Below are positions 1-7,769 of a DNA stretch of 25,561 nucleotides, piece after piece; the stretch's first letter is position 1, and the number at the start of each line of letters is the position of its first letter. The notes beneath the pieces were generated by a model. That model was not told the origin of the DNA and did not search any database. It saw only the letters and a list, made by a program, of their open reading frames with translations. A program made the position numbers and the translations under genes. Source of the DNA: a virus; IMG/VR virus record IMGVR_UViG_3300028866_000021, positions 1-25,561 of that record, one strand, 5' to 3'.

Positions 1-1912
1 CTGAAACCAGCACCGGTAACTGCGCGTGCGGCAAAGTCCCCGTCGTCAAATCCGATGCAGACACCGTCACGTTGCTGCTCAAAGCATAGCCATTGACGGT
101 CGTTGATGTACCTACCGCGCCCAGGTTGGCAAGTGCACCCGCCGCCGTGGTTGCGCCCGTGCCACCGTTGGCAACAGCTACCGTCCCTGTAACATTTGCC
201 GCTGTGCCCGTCGTATTCGCCGCATTACTAGGAATATCGCCTGAAACCAATACGCGGAAGCTCGGCGCTCCGCTGCCGCCTGTCGGACCCGCAAAAATAT
301 AGTTCTGCGAGGTGCTCGACGCGCCCGTGCCGCCCGACGCCGGAAGCAATGGCGATCCAAGCGTCTCACTGCCAGCCGCGAGGGTGCCTGAGAATGATGC
401 GCTGGTGCCGGTGAGTGCGCCGGTCAGATAGAGTATGCCGTTGATGTATGTGCCCACTGTTGCGGTGTTGCCCAGCGTTGTTGTGTTGCTGCCGTTCCCA
501 ACTGCTCCAGCACCGATGACGATTTCATTGGTTCCGTTGTCGGCTTTGGCTTGGGTTCCGTTACCAATAAAGATGCTGGTCGTTGGGTTCGTCAGGCCGA
601 CCGCGCCGCCTGTGATATAGCGTCCGGCACTAAACCCATTCGCGGTGTTGCTGCTGCCCGTGGTGTTGGAGAAGAGGGCACTAACCCCATTCGCGGTGTT
701 GCTGCTGCCCGTGGTGTTGGAGGAGAGGGCACTAACCCCATTCGCGGTGTTGTAGATGCCGGTGGTGTTGGAGGAGAGGGCACTAAACCCATTCGCGGTG
801 TTGTAGATGCCGGTGGTGTTGGAGGAGAGGGCACTAACCCCATTCGCGGTGTTGTAGATGCCCGTGGTGTTGGAGGAGAGGGCACTAAACCCATTCGCGG
901 TGTTGTAGATGCCGGTGCCAGTCAGATTGCCCGCTCCCCCAGAGTAGTAGTTATATAGCGATGTCTGCGATTGGAGAGCGGGAACCCCATTTAACAAAAC
1001 ACCGCTTGAACCGATAGTTGTAGGTGTTGTCGTGCCAGCCACGACATTGCCTGAGAATGATGCGCTGGTGCCGGTGAGTGCGCCGGTCAGTGTGCCTCCA
1101 GAGAGAGGTAGATAGCTCCCACCTCCAGACCCACAAGCCGCTCCAGCATCTGCTAGTGTGCCCGCTGTATCTCCAAACTTTACGCAGTCATTCAGCGTGG
1201 TTGTTGTTGGACCCGTTGTAATTCCCGCGCCAGTCCCTGACAATACCTTGCTGCTTGTGATTGTGCTGGCCGTGGCCGCAATTGGAATCTGTCCTGCTGT
1301 CATGCCAGAGATTCCACTGGATGTGTTTATGGCGATAGGGGATTGAGAAGTAACCCTTCCGTTAGAATCCGTTGTGATTGCGCAGGTGTGTGAGGAATCT
1401 CCGCAGTTTCCCGGTGATGAGTTGACTACCTTCAGTGTTGCGTTTGCCGATCCTGTTCCCGGTCCGGCAAGAACATCTCCCGTCAACTGCGTTATTCCTC
1501 CGCTAACTCCTAAGACTAACTCCTGCTCAATCTCTGTCACCTTATCTAAACCGCTCTCAATATTCGCATACATCACAGGCATATATGGCGTGAATTGCGT
1601 CAACTGCGTAATTGGTGTAACCCTTTGCAGAACAAGAATCTGCGCAGCGGGGCAGGCTGTGTTCAGTGTGACAGAGCCGCCATTGGCGTAGGAGTTATTG
1701 ACTGGAGAAATCGTGTAGGCAGAAGAAGCCAGAACAGTACCGTTCTGCGTCACCGTCATAGCCGCCGCCGTGTCAATCGGGAAGGTGAACGGGAAGGGGC
1801 CTGTGCTTCCTGTGCAGACGAAAGAAGCGCTAGTAGCGGTGCCGGTTACAGTCGCATGGGCCACGACCGGAGACAGTAGCAAAGCGCACATCAGAACGAT
1901 TCTGTTTTTCAT
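1..1912 (-). CDS. Tail fibre protein with T7-like N-terminal domain, C-terminus beyond window
   Basis: The frame is open from the ATG at 1912 to the left edge with no stop (637 codons), so the gene is incomplete. A GAGGAG ribosome site lies 8 bases upstream of the ATG. Residues 1-20 (MKNRIVLMCALLLSPVVAHA) look like a Sec signal peptide with an AHA cleavage site. About residues 30-125 follow the T7 gp17 attachment-domain pattern (FPFTFPI, a Y-T-I strand, LQRVTPITQLTQF). Motifs common in phage fibres follow: ITQLTGDVLAGPGTGS, YLPLSGGTLTGAL, two copies of ALTGTSASFSG, the repeat TANGxSALSSNTTGxxN, and VANGGTGATTAAGALANLG. The fibre would attach to the tail and bind the host surface. It is last in the late string, after the HExxE protein. 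The tail fibre role is well supported by pattern and place; the signal peptide is odd for a virion protein. Confidence 0.88.
   Translation of the reverse strand, partial: MKNRIVLMCALLLSPVVAHATVTGTATSASFVCTGSTGPFPFTFPIDTAAAMTVTQNGTVLASSAYTISPVNNSYANGGSVTLNTACPAAQILVLQRVTPITQLTQFTPYMPVMYANIESGLDKVTEIEQELVLGVSGGITQLTGDVLAGPGTGSANATLKVVNSSPGNCGDSSHTCAITTDSNGRVTSQSPIAINTSSGISGMTAGQIPIAATASTITSSKVLSGTGAGITTGPTTTTLNDCVKFGDTAGTLADAGAACGSGGGSYLPLSGGTLTGALTGTSASFSGNVVAGTTTPTTIGSSGVLLNGVPALQSQTSLYNYYSGGAGNLTGTGIYNTANGFSALSSNTTGIYNTANGVSALSSNTTGIYNTANGFSALSSNTTGIYNTANGVSALSSNTTGSSNTANGVSALFSNTTGSSNTANGFSAGRYITGGAVGLTNPTTSIFIGNGTQAKADNGTNEIVIGAGAVGNGSNTTTLGNTATVGTYINGILYLTGALTGTSASFSGTLAAGSETLGSPLLPASGGTGASSTSQNYIFAGPTGGSGAPSFRVLVSGDIPSNAANTTGTAANVTGTVAVANGGTGATTAAGALANLGAVGTSTTVNGYALSSNVTVSASDLTTGTLPHAQLPVLVS
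625..925 (-). repeat. 51-bp tandem repeat array inside the tail fibre gene
   Basis: The octamer ATTCGCGG recurs at 638, 689, 740, 791, 842 and 893, exactly 51 bases apart. Each unit encodes 17 residues of the form TANG(F/V)SALSSNTTG(IY/SS)N on the minus strand. The units nearest the N-terminus carry IYN and those further on carry SSN. One unit has LFSN in place of LSSN, and the last is broken by GRYITGG. The frame is kept throughout, so the array is a coding repeat, probably a beta-roll or shaft segment of a trimeric fibre. Confidence 0.93.
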
Positions 1913-1914
1913 AG

Positions 1915-1983
1915 TCAAAGCTCCTCGATACCCAAATCCATGCAGATGCAGTCCCAAAGGTGCTGCCACGAATTGTGTCCCAT
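1915..1983 (-). CDS. Possible 22-residue micro-ORF before the tail fibre gene
   Basis: Between the HExxE gene and the tail fibre there is an ATG-to-TGA frame of 22 residues, starting MGHNSWQHLWDCICMD and ending GIEEL. A GAGGG lies 2 bases before its ATG, which is close, and follows directly on the TGA of the HExxE gene. Its own stop is 2 bases before the fibre ATG, and the fibre's ribosome site lies inside its last codons. It is rich in Trp, Cys and His. It could be a real microprotein or simply a ribosome relay that couples fibre translation to the upstream genes. I do not recognise it. Confidence 0.35.
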   Translation of the reverse strand: MGHNSWQHLWDCICMDLGIEEL

Positions 1984-1988
1984 AACCC

Positions 1989-2366
1989 TCATAAGCTCAT
2001 CACTGCCTTGGAGTATTTTTCCCAATCCAAGCCTAACTCTAATGCAATCATACGCTCGATGTTGGTTGCGAAGAAATGCTCTTTCCGGTAAGGTGCATCG
2101 GGATGGTTCCCAGGCTCGGACTCGTCACCCTCTGGCCGGTTCTTCTCGTATTCGATGTCGAAGGCGCTCACCGCTTCGTCTGTGATTCCGCGCTTGTTGC
2201 AGAGCCACACCTCGACAAGCTCATGGATGGCAACAAGGAACGCATAGTCATCATTGCCCATGTCGCTAACCGAAATGCGCAGCGATCCTTCGGGAAGGTT
2301 TTCCCAATCCCCGCACGTCTCGTAGCGTTGCTCAGAGTGCGGTATCGTTCTCAGTTGAATCTTCAT
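1989..2366 (-). CDS. Conserved phage protein with HExxE motif (putative zincin-like)
   Basis: This 125-residue protein resembles a phage family I recall only as hypothetical, with the opening MKIQLRTIPHSEQRYETCGDW. Residues 46-56 read AIHELVEVWLC, giving H48-E49-x-x-E52, which resembles a zinc-binding helix but lacks the second His of HExxH. A second conserved-looking stretch is near residues 86-104 (PGNHPDAPYRKEHFFATNI), with more His and acidic residues that could complete a metal site. The start overlaps the last 35 bases of the ATP-grasp gene. The GGAGG is only 3 bases from the ATG, but no better in-frame start exists. Enzymatic activity is inference; the family's function is unknown to me. 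Confidence 0.8.
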   Translation of the reverse strand: MKIQLRTIPHSEQRYETCGDWENLPEGSLRISVSDMGNDDYAFLVAIHELVEVWLCNKRGITDEAVSAFDIEYEKNRPEGDESEPGNHPDAPYRKEHFFATNIERMIALELGLDWEKYSKAVMSL

Positions 2367-3678
2367 ACTCCTCCACTCGCTTCCCGATGTCAGACCTGTA
2401 CTTCTGCCCCGCGATTAAAAGATTGTCTTTGATATACTCGATCAACCCCTCGCGCACCTTGGCAATCTCCTCACCAGTTGCGGTCACGGTCAGAAGGTAG
2501 CCGCTCTTGGTTGCGACCTTGTAGCCCTCCTCGTCCTTCTTGAAGTTATAGAGGTGGACATGTTTCTTTTGGTCTGAATCGAACTCGTCAACAGGTTTCC
2601 CATCCTTGAGAATCCAAAGCCGCTCACCGATACTGGTTGCTTCGTCGTCTACGTCGGCCTCTACAGGGAACGGCTTGGCCGCGACTACGATTACCATGCC
2701 CCATCCCTGGAAGAGCGGCACGGGGCGATTCTGGCCTTTGGCGACGGCCTCTATGAGCTTTCCTGCACCGCTCTCCATCGCCTCACAGAACTCATAGGCT
2801 GTGCTTGGAACGCCGAACCTGCACGTTGGTTCAAGGGCGACGATCTTTCCCTCGTCAGTCACGATGCAGTTGATGTCGAACACGCCCCGGAATCCGATCT
2901 TCTTCAACCTGGCTTTGATAGCAGGGCGGCAGATCATCTCGCGGAACAGTTCGTTTTCTTCTGTGCATCCCCAGAACGTCGTGCCCATCTCTCCGGTCGT
3001 TTCGCCCGTGTTGCCGTCCGCTTCTTTCTTCTCCTCGAAGTTGAGGAAGCCGGTCACCTTACCCTGCGCGTCGCGCATCCAATCTGAGCCGTTGAAGAAA
3101 GCCGAGGCCGCAACTTCCAGCCCCTCCACTACCTCCATAATGTCAAAGTCGATAGGGCCAAAATGCGACTCGTTCCACTTCTTCTTTAGCTCATCCAAGT
3201 GGTAGAGCATATCTGAGCCATCATCGAACTTGCCCATGTGGGAGAGAGACTTTGGGGCGTTCCCGTTCTGTTTGAGAATCCAGCGCCGGCCTGAGTTCGC
3301 CTTCACAAACTGACTGGCTGATTCAAAGTCTTTGAAGTTCTTCGACTCAACCTGATCGAATCCAGCCTCGGCGAACCAATCCTGTCCCGCTTGGCGGTCG
3401 TTCTCCAGCCTATCGCCTTCCGTGCATCCGCCGAAAACGGATTCGCCTTTCTCGCGCAACCATTCTTGCAAGTCGCCAAAGGAGCATGAATCGAATACCC
3501 ACACGTACCCCTTTCCCATGTAGCGATACCAGTCATCAACGTGTATCAGAATCCCGTCTGCGATCTTGTCATAGTCTTTATTGGCAACGTGGAACACAAC
3601 CTCGTGGCCCTCCACATCTTGCAGGTGTATGGCGAGGTCTGCGATCTCTCCGAATTCGGTGTAGAAAATGAATTTCAA
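2332..3678 (-). CDS. ATP-grasp ligase, PurD (phosphoribosylamine-glycine ligase)-like
   Basis: The 448-residue protein has the layout of PurD. It has an N-terminal nucleotide-binding-like domain, then an ATP-grasp core with a candidate ATP lysine at K136 (RRWILKQNG). Residues 221-233 (DGNTGETTGEMGT) match the PurD DGDxGPNTGGMG loop, and 282-289 (LEPTCRFG) match its metal-binding LEFNVRFG. The C-terminal part has VIVVAAKPFP (329-338), like PurD VVLASKGYP, and ends with KYRSDIGKR, like YRRDIG. Bacterial PurD is about 425-430 residues. The start is TTG at 3678, supported by a GGAGG 6 bases upstream and by TTGA overlap with the stop of the large ejection protein. Several PurD signature residues differ, so the substrate may not be phosphoribosylamine. 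ATP-grasp fold is firm; the reaction is open. Confidence 0.85.
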   Translation of the reverse strand: MKFIFYTEFGEIADLAIHLQDVEGHEVVFHVANKDYDKIADGILIHVDDWYRYMGKGYVWVFDSCSFGDLQEWLREKGESVFGGCTEGDRLENDRQAGQDWFAEAGFDQVESKNFKDFESASQFVKANSGRRWILKQNGNAPKSLSHMGKFDDGSDMLYHLDELKKKWNESHFGPIDFDIMEVVEGLEVAASAFFNGSDWMRDAQGKVTGFLNFEEKKEADGNTGETTGEMGTTFWGCTEENELFREMICRPAIKARLKKIGFRGVFDINCIVTDEGKIVALEPTCRFGVPSTAYEFCEAMESGAGKLIEAVAKGQNRPVPLFQGWGMVIVVAAKPFPVEADVDDEATSIGERLWILKDGKPVDEFDSDQKKHVHLYNFKKDEEGYKVATKSGYLLTVTATGEEIAKVREGLIEYIKDNLLIAGQKYRSDIGKRVEEYEDSTENDTAL

Positions 3679-6600
3679 CGATAGCCTCCGCGGATGGAGA
3701 ACTTCCGCCCCTTATTCTTGGTAGGCACGTTCTCCTGCATCCCAGGAACGCTCTTTTCGATGGTCTGCTCCAGGTTGGTTGGTTTGCGCTGCTTATTCTG
3801 CGGATCTTGCATCTGAGCAACCCGGCGCACATCTGGCGGGACAATCAGACTCTCAATCAGATCGTCGAGGAATAGACCGGCGGAATCAGCCGTGCGCGTA
3901 GCCTCTCCCAACCGTGTTGCTTCTTCGAGGAACGGTACTTTCTTGGCCGTGCCCAGCGCCGCCGCCGATGCACCCGCAACAAACCCGCCGCTTTTTCCCT
4001 TCATCGTATAGGCATCGTTGACCCGCCGCATCGTCGCACCCATCTCGAATACCAGACCAACGGGGGTGTGTTGAATCCAGGGGGGAACATCTACACCGCC
4101 GATAGTGAGTGTTTCAGCCTTCTTTTCCTTCTTTTCATCTCCCGGCTGATAGAATCCTGTCGATTGGATGAATCCAGTTGAAGCCCCGGCGTAGTACCCC
4201 ATTGCCAGCACTGCCAGACCGATGCTGCCTTTTTTCAGAGAGCGCATGATATTGTCGGCTTCATGCCCGGTCAGATTCTTGAGGCCGTCTTTGGATACCA
4301 ACACGCGCAAGGCATTAATGCTACCCGTAACTGTGCCTGCCGCAAAAGTTCCCGTCTCGGCAACGATGTTGGTTGGAACCTTGACAATCGGCAGAACAGT
4401 TTTAATCATGAACTCGGTCGATTTTCCGCTCAATCCCTGCGAATGGAATTCACCCATCAGCATCCTGAATCCGGTATTGATGAAGTTCTCCTGCATGAAG
4501 ATGGCTCGGTTTGCGTCGGTATACGCATCCGCAGCCATCGTTGCCTGGACCTTGGGATCGTTGATGTCGAGATGGTTATCAAGTGCCCATTGCGCCCGCT
4601 TCTCCAGAGAGCGGAAGAACTCGGCCCGTTTCGGCAATACTTTGAGAGCGCCGTGCAGATGGCCGAAGAAGTCCAGTGCCTCTGGCGGCAGTGTTCCCTT
4701 TTTCCCGTAGAGGTAGTCGAGAGACGTTTTTCCCGTCTTGACCGCTTCCTTGATGTCCTGATACGTGGCTTTCTCGAAGAATTGCCCGAATGCCTTAGCC
4801 TCTGCCGAAATGTTCAATCCGCCGCCCTCGCGCGGGGCTTTCTCTGCGATGTCAGACAGACCAGGCATCTTGGACAGCACTCCTCCGATAAGCTCTTCGA
4901 TTGGAGTTGTGCCGAATCTCATCATCGCAGCGGTAGTCAGTTTGCCTAGCGTGTTGACGCTCGACAGCAACACGGCCCGCCGCCACTTCTGAAAGATCGC
5001 CGCGCCCTTTTCGAGCGGAGTTCTCGCAGCGAGTTTCTGCTTGTGAATCGCGTCGTCCACCTGCCCCTTGAGCTTCTCCGACTGCGCTTTCAAGTCCTGA
5101 GCCTGCTGGTCGAGGACAGTCTGCCCGCGAGTAGGCTTGGCAAAGTCTCCGGTATCGAGTTGCTTCTGGAGGTCCGCAATCCTCTTCGTGATACGCGTCT
5201 TGTACGCTCGGAGCGCCCTCGTTGCAGGGTCAGCTTTCTCTCTGACTTTCATGCTGTCCAGAGTTTCCCTAAGGGCATCTCGCCGTGCTTTCAGTGAGGC
5301 GGCCTCCTCCGTGTCTGGACCTTGCATCTTCGCCGGAGCGGAAGTGTCCCGTTCCTTAATCCGTCTCTCTAGTTCGGCGATGCTCTTTTGAAGAGCTTTA
5401 GCCCGCGCCGCCTCCTTGGTGCCTCCCTTGTCGATGCTTGCCGATTTCATTTCATCAAACGCTTCGCGCAGAGAATCGCGTTGCTCTTTCAGGGAATCAA
5501 GTGTTTCCGTGTCCGGACCTTGCATTCGCTGAGTAGGAGATAAATCCTTATCCTTGATTCGCCTGTCTAGTTCGGAAATCGACTTCTCTACAGCCTTTTG
5601 CCGCGCCGCTTCTCTCTTCCCACCCTCATCTGTCTTTTCTTCGACAGGCTCTTCTTTCTTCATTGCCTCATCAAGTTGCTTCCGAAGTTCCTTGACGCGC
5701 TCAGACGGCTTGCCGGGGGCTTTGCCCTTCGCCGGTTGCTCTCCAGATTCCGCATCCTCGATAGCAGAAATGAGTTTGCCCTGCTTCATCGCCTCGCGTA
5801 GCTGGACCTGTACTTCATCCTTCGTCCGCTCAGTCGCTTGCCGTCCGTACTGAGAGATGTAATCCCGAATCTCCCGCTTGCTGATTCCCCGCTCTTGGAG
5901 ATTCGAGTGGATTTCGTCTACGATCTGCTCGATTGTCGTCAAACCGTCTTCGATGTGGCTGACTGCCAACTTGCCGAATAGCTCGTAGAGTTTGGGGTTG
6001 AGCATGGGGTTCGCGCTCAACTGCCCCGTCAACTCCTCATTCAGCTTCTTGTAGAGAATATCCCTCTCCGCCTTTCGGCTCTCCTTGGTTGCCGTGCGCT
6101 TCTCCGTGCGCTCGGATAGCCCCTTGCGTATCTTCTCTACCGCACGCTCCGCTGTCTGCTGTTTCTTCGTCTCCTCGTAATCGTCGATGCGCTTGTTGGC
6201 TTCGTCGAGTTGCTTGGTGAGCGTTTCCAGCGTATTGCGAAGCTCAGGCGATACCTCACCATTAGGGCTGGCAACACGCGCCCTCTGTAGGACATTGGCA
6301 AGCGAGTAGTCTTGCTTAATCATCATGCGACGTGCAGCGAGAGCGCGGCCCGTCTCCGTACCAGACCTCCGCGCCGCCTCATCGTTCGTGTTCATCGCAT
6401 CCTCGACTTTAGCGAGTTGCGCTTTGCCCCGCGCCTCCATTGCTTCGTCCCCGGATGCGCGGGCCGCTTCGATGGTGTTCATGGCGGTTGCGTGTTGGTT
6501 CTGGAGCTTCATGCGGTCGTAAATCAAGGCCGCGGCTTCCTCGTCTGTGTGCGGGCGGGGATTGTCGGCCAACTCTTTAGCCAAAGATCGCGGGTCAATC

Positions 6601-7769
6601 GTTCCCTCATCGACTGCCTTTTTCCCAGCCTCAAAAGCCGGAGTCTGTCTCGCTTCAACTTCAACTTCCGGTAATCCACGCTCGGCACGTTCCGCTTCTG
6701 TGACCTCGTTTTTGATGCTTGTCTCGCCTTTGGGAGCGTCGGCAGGCGCTTCGGCTTCCGGTGTCTTGCCGGGAATACCGCGAAGCTCATTGTCGATCTT
6801 GTTCATTACCTCCATCGGGTTGTCTGAAGGTTGCTCCCCAACAGCGCGGCGGGCTGCTTCCGATGCCAAGTCCGCCGGGTGTACTCCGTCCCTGGCGTAC
6901 AGGTCCATCGATTTTTCTTGCAAATCGGAAGATGCTTTCTTTGCAAAAGGAAGATTCCCAACCGTAACGTGCATCAGGGCCAGCAATGCGGCGTTGCTTG
7001 CAAAATCTCGCGCGGTGGGAACCTTCCCCTCAAGCAAACTTCCGACCGTGGTCATCGTGGCAAGCTCCGCCGCCGTCTTGTAGGCTCGTGCGCCAAAAAC
7101 CTTTGCTATCGTGCCCTCAGCCAGCGGTGCCGCTTCCCCAGCGAAACTAAATGCCGTTCCGGTCAATGCGCCTTTGCCGGTCGCCTTGATAACGTCCATT
7201 ACTTCATCGAACGCAGAGATTTGCTTGCCAGCGTACTTGTCCACAAGCCACTGGCGCAATCCAGCGGTAAGACCAAACCCACCCGCCCCAGCGCCTACCA
7301 CGCCGCCTGATATGGTTCCAACGACCGGAAGCTCTGCCGTACCCGCCGCACCGCCAGCAATCATACCTAGACCGCCGCCAACAAGGTATTCAGGCAAGTC
7401 ACCAATCATTGTTCCGAATCCTTCGATGAACTTGCTCACTTCATCGTCAGTTTCGAACGGGCCGGAAGTTCGCCCTCTCAGATACTCTCCAATAATGGAG
7501 TCTTGCGTAAGCCCCTTCCAACCCGCCGAAGCGTAGCCTTCAAGCCGAGTGGAGAAATCTTCGTTGAACGCATCCCGATTTTCATAGGTGTAACTGGGCG
7601 GCGCTCCGGTCATATGGGAGTACACCAGCGCATCTGTAGCCCGCTGCGCTTGATCGTGGTCTAGAGAGAGGGAAGGAGCAGGTTGATACTGCGTCCAGGG
7701 GCCATTGCTGGGCGCAGATGAAGTAGGGGAAGCAACAGGATTCGCGTATTGTTCCCAAGGTCCAGGCAT
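3675..7769 (-). CDS. Large ejection (internal virion) protein, polyvalent type
   Basis: With the ATG at 7769 the protein has 1364 residues. That ATG overlaps the previous stop (TAATG); an upstream TTG at 7790 would add seven residues but has no ribosome site. The N-terminus carries two PWEQY/PWTQY motifs. A long Gly/Ala-rich hydrophobic stretch follows (around residues 120-190, e.g. GGGLGMIAGGAAG), which could insert into a membrane. Then comes a long charged region rich in Glu, Lys and Arg, predicted coiled coil, with a 66-residue tandem duplication. The C-terminal third has further hydrophobic segments (SIGLAVLAMGYYAGA). Size and place, after two smaller ejection genes, fit the T7 gp16 role: leaving the capsid with DNA and crossing the host envelope. 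I see no clear lytic transglycosylase motif. It also resembles large polyvalent phage proteins. Confidence 0.75.
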   Translation of the reverse strand: MPGPWEQYANPVASPTSSAPSNGPWTQYQPAPSLSLDHDQAQRATDALVYSHMTGAPPSYTYENRDAFNEDFSTRLEGYASAGWKGLTQDSIIGEYLRGRTSGPFETDDEVSKFIEGFGTMIGDLPEYLVGGGLGMIAGGAAGTAELPVVGTISGGVVGAGAGGFGLTAGLRQWLVDKYAGKQISAFDEVMDVIKATGKGALTGTAFSFAGEAAPLAEGTIAKVFGARAYKTAAELATMTTVGSLLEGKVPTARDFASNAALLALMHVTVGNLPFAKKASSDLQEKSMDLYARDGVHPADLASEAARRAVGEQPSDNPMEVMNKIDNELRGIPGKTPEAEAPADAPKGETSIKNEVTEAERAERGLPEVEVEARQTPAFEAGKKAVDEGTIDPRSLAKELADNPRPHTDEEAAALIYDRMKLQNQHATAMNTIEAARASGDEAMEARGKAQLAKVEDAMNTNDEAARRSGTETGRALAARRMMIKQDYSLANVLQRARVASPNGEVSPELRNTLETLTKQLDEANKRIDDYEETKKQQTAERAVEKIRKGLSERTEKRTATKESRKAERDILYKKLNEELTGQLSANPMLNPKLYELFGKLAVSHIEDGLTTIEQIVDEIHSNLQERGISKREIRDYISQYGRQATERTKDEVQVQLREAMKQGKLISAIEDAESGEQPAKGKAPGKPSERVKELRKQLDEAMKKEEPVEEKTDEGGKREAARQKAVEKSISELDRRIKDKDLSPTQRMQGPDTETLDSLKEQRDSLREAFDEMKSASIDKGGTKEAARAKALQKSIAELERRIKERDTSAPAKMQGPDTEEAASLKARRDALRETLDSMKVREKADPATRALRAYKTRITKRIADLQKQLDTGDFAKPTRGQTVLDQQAQDLKAQSEKLKGQVDDAIHKQKLAARTPLEKGAAIFQKWRRAVLLSSVNTLGKLTTAAMMRFGTTPIEELIGGVLSKMPGLSDIAEKAPREGGGLNISAEAKAFGQFFEKATYQDIKEAVKTGKTSLDYLYGKKGTLPPEALDFFGHLHGALKVLPKRAEFFRSLEKRAQWALDNHLDINDPKVQATMAADAYTDANRAIFMQENFINTGFRMLMGEFHSQGLSGKSTEFMIKTVLPIVKVPTNIVAETGTFAAGTVTGSINALRVLVSKDGLKNLTGHEADNIMRSLKKGSIGLAVLAMGYYAGASTGFIQSTGFYQPGDEKKEKKAETLTIGGVDVPPWIQHTPVGLVFEMGATMRRVNDAYTMKGKSGGFVAGASAAALGTAKKVPFLEEATRLGEATRTADSAGLFLDDLIESLIVPPDVRRVAQMQDPQNKQRKPTNLEQTIEKSVPGMQENVPTKNKGRKFSIRGGYR
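5229..5624 (-). repeat. Two tandem 198-bp coding repeats (66-residue units)
   Basis: Two adjacent 198-base units (5427-5624 and 5229-5426) encode homologous 66-residue segments of the large ejection protein. Each starts GG-x-(R/K)EAAR-x-KA, continues with KSI(S/A)EL(D/E)RRIK, passes through MQGPDTE at unit positions 34-40, and ends (S/A)LRE-x-(F/L)D-x-MK. The copies have diverged but stay in register with no gaps. This looks like duplication of a helical hairpin in the coiled-coil region. Confidence 0.9.

Noticed and set aside
625-925. CRISPR array
   Set aside because: The 51-base units are contiguous with no unique spacers and are in frame within a coding gene.
551-958. Plus-strand ORF with repeated KPIRGVVDAGGVGGEGT units, and a matching short minus ORF at 592-894
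   Set aside because: Both are out-of-frame readings of the 51-bp repeat array. The fibre frame on the minus strand is open for 637 codons with recognisable fibre motifs, so these are shadows.
1-1912. Diversity-generating retroelement acting on the fibre, as in BPP-1
   Set aside because: No reverse transcriptase, template repeat or variable C-type lectin end is visible in the window. The fibre C-terminus lies outside, so this is undecided rather than disproved.
4263-4949. 228-codon plus-strand ORF inside the large ejection gene
   Set aside because: No ribosome site or recognisable motif; it is antisense to a long coding frame with clear protein character. The same applies to plus ORFs at 6547-7083, 8840-9316, 15546-16352, 17062-17724 and 21196-22017.
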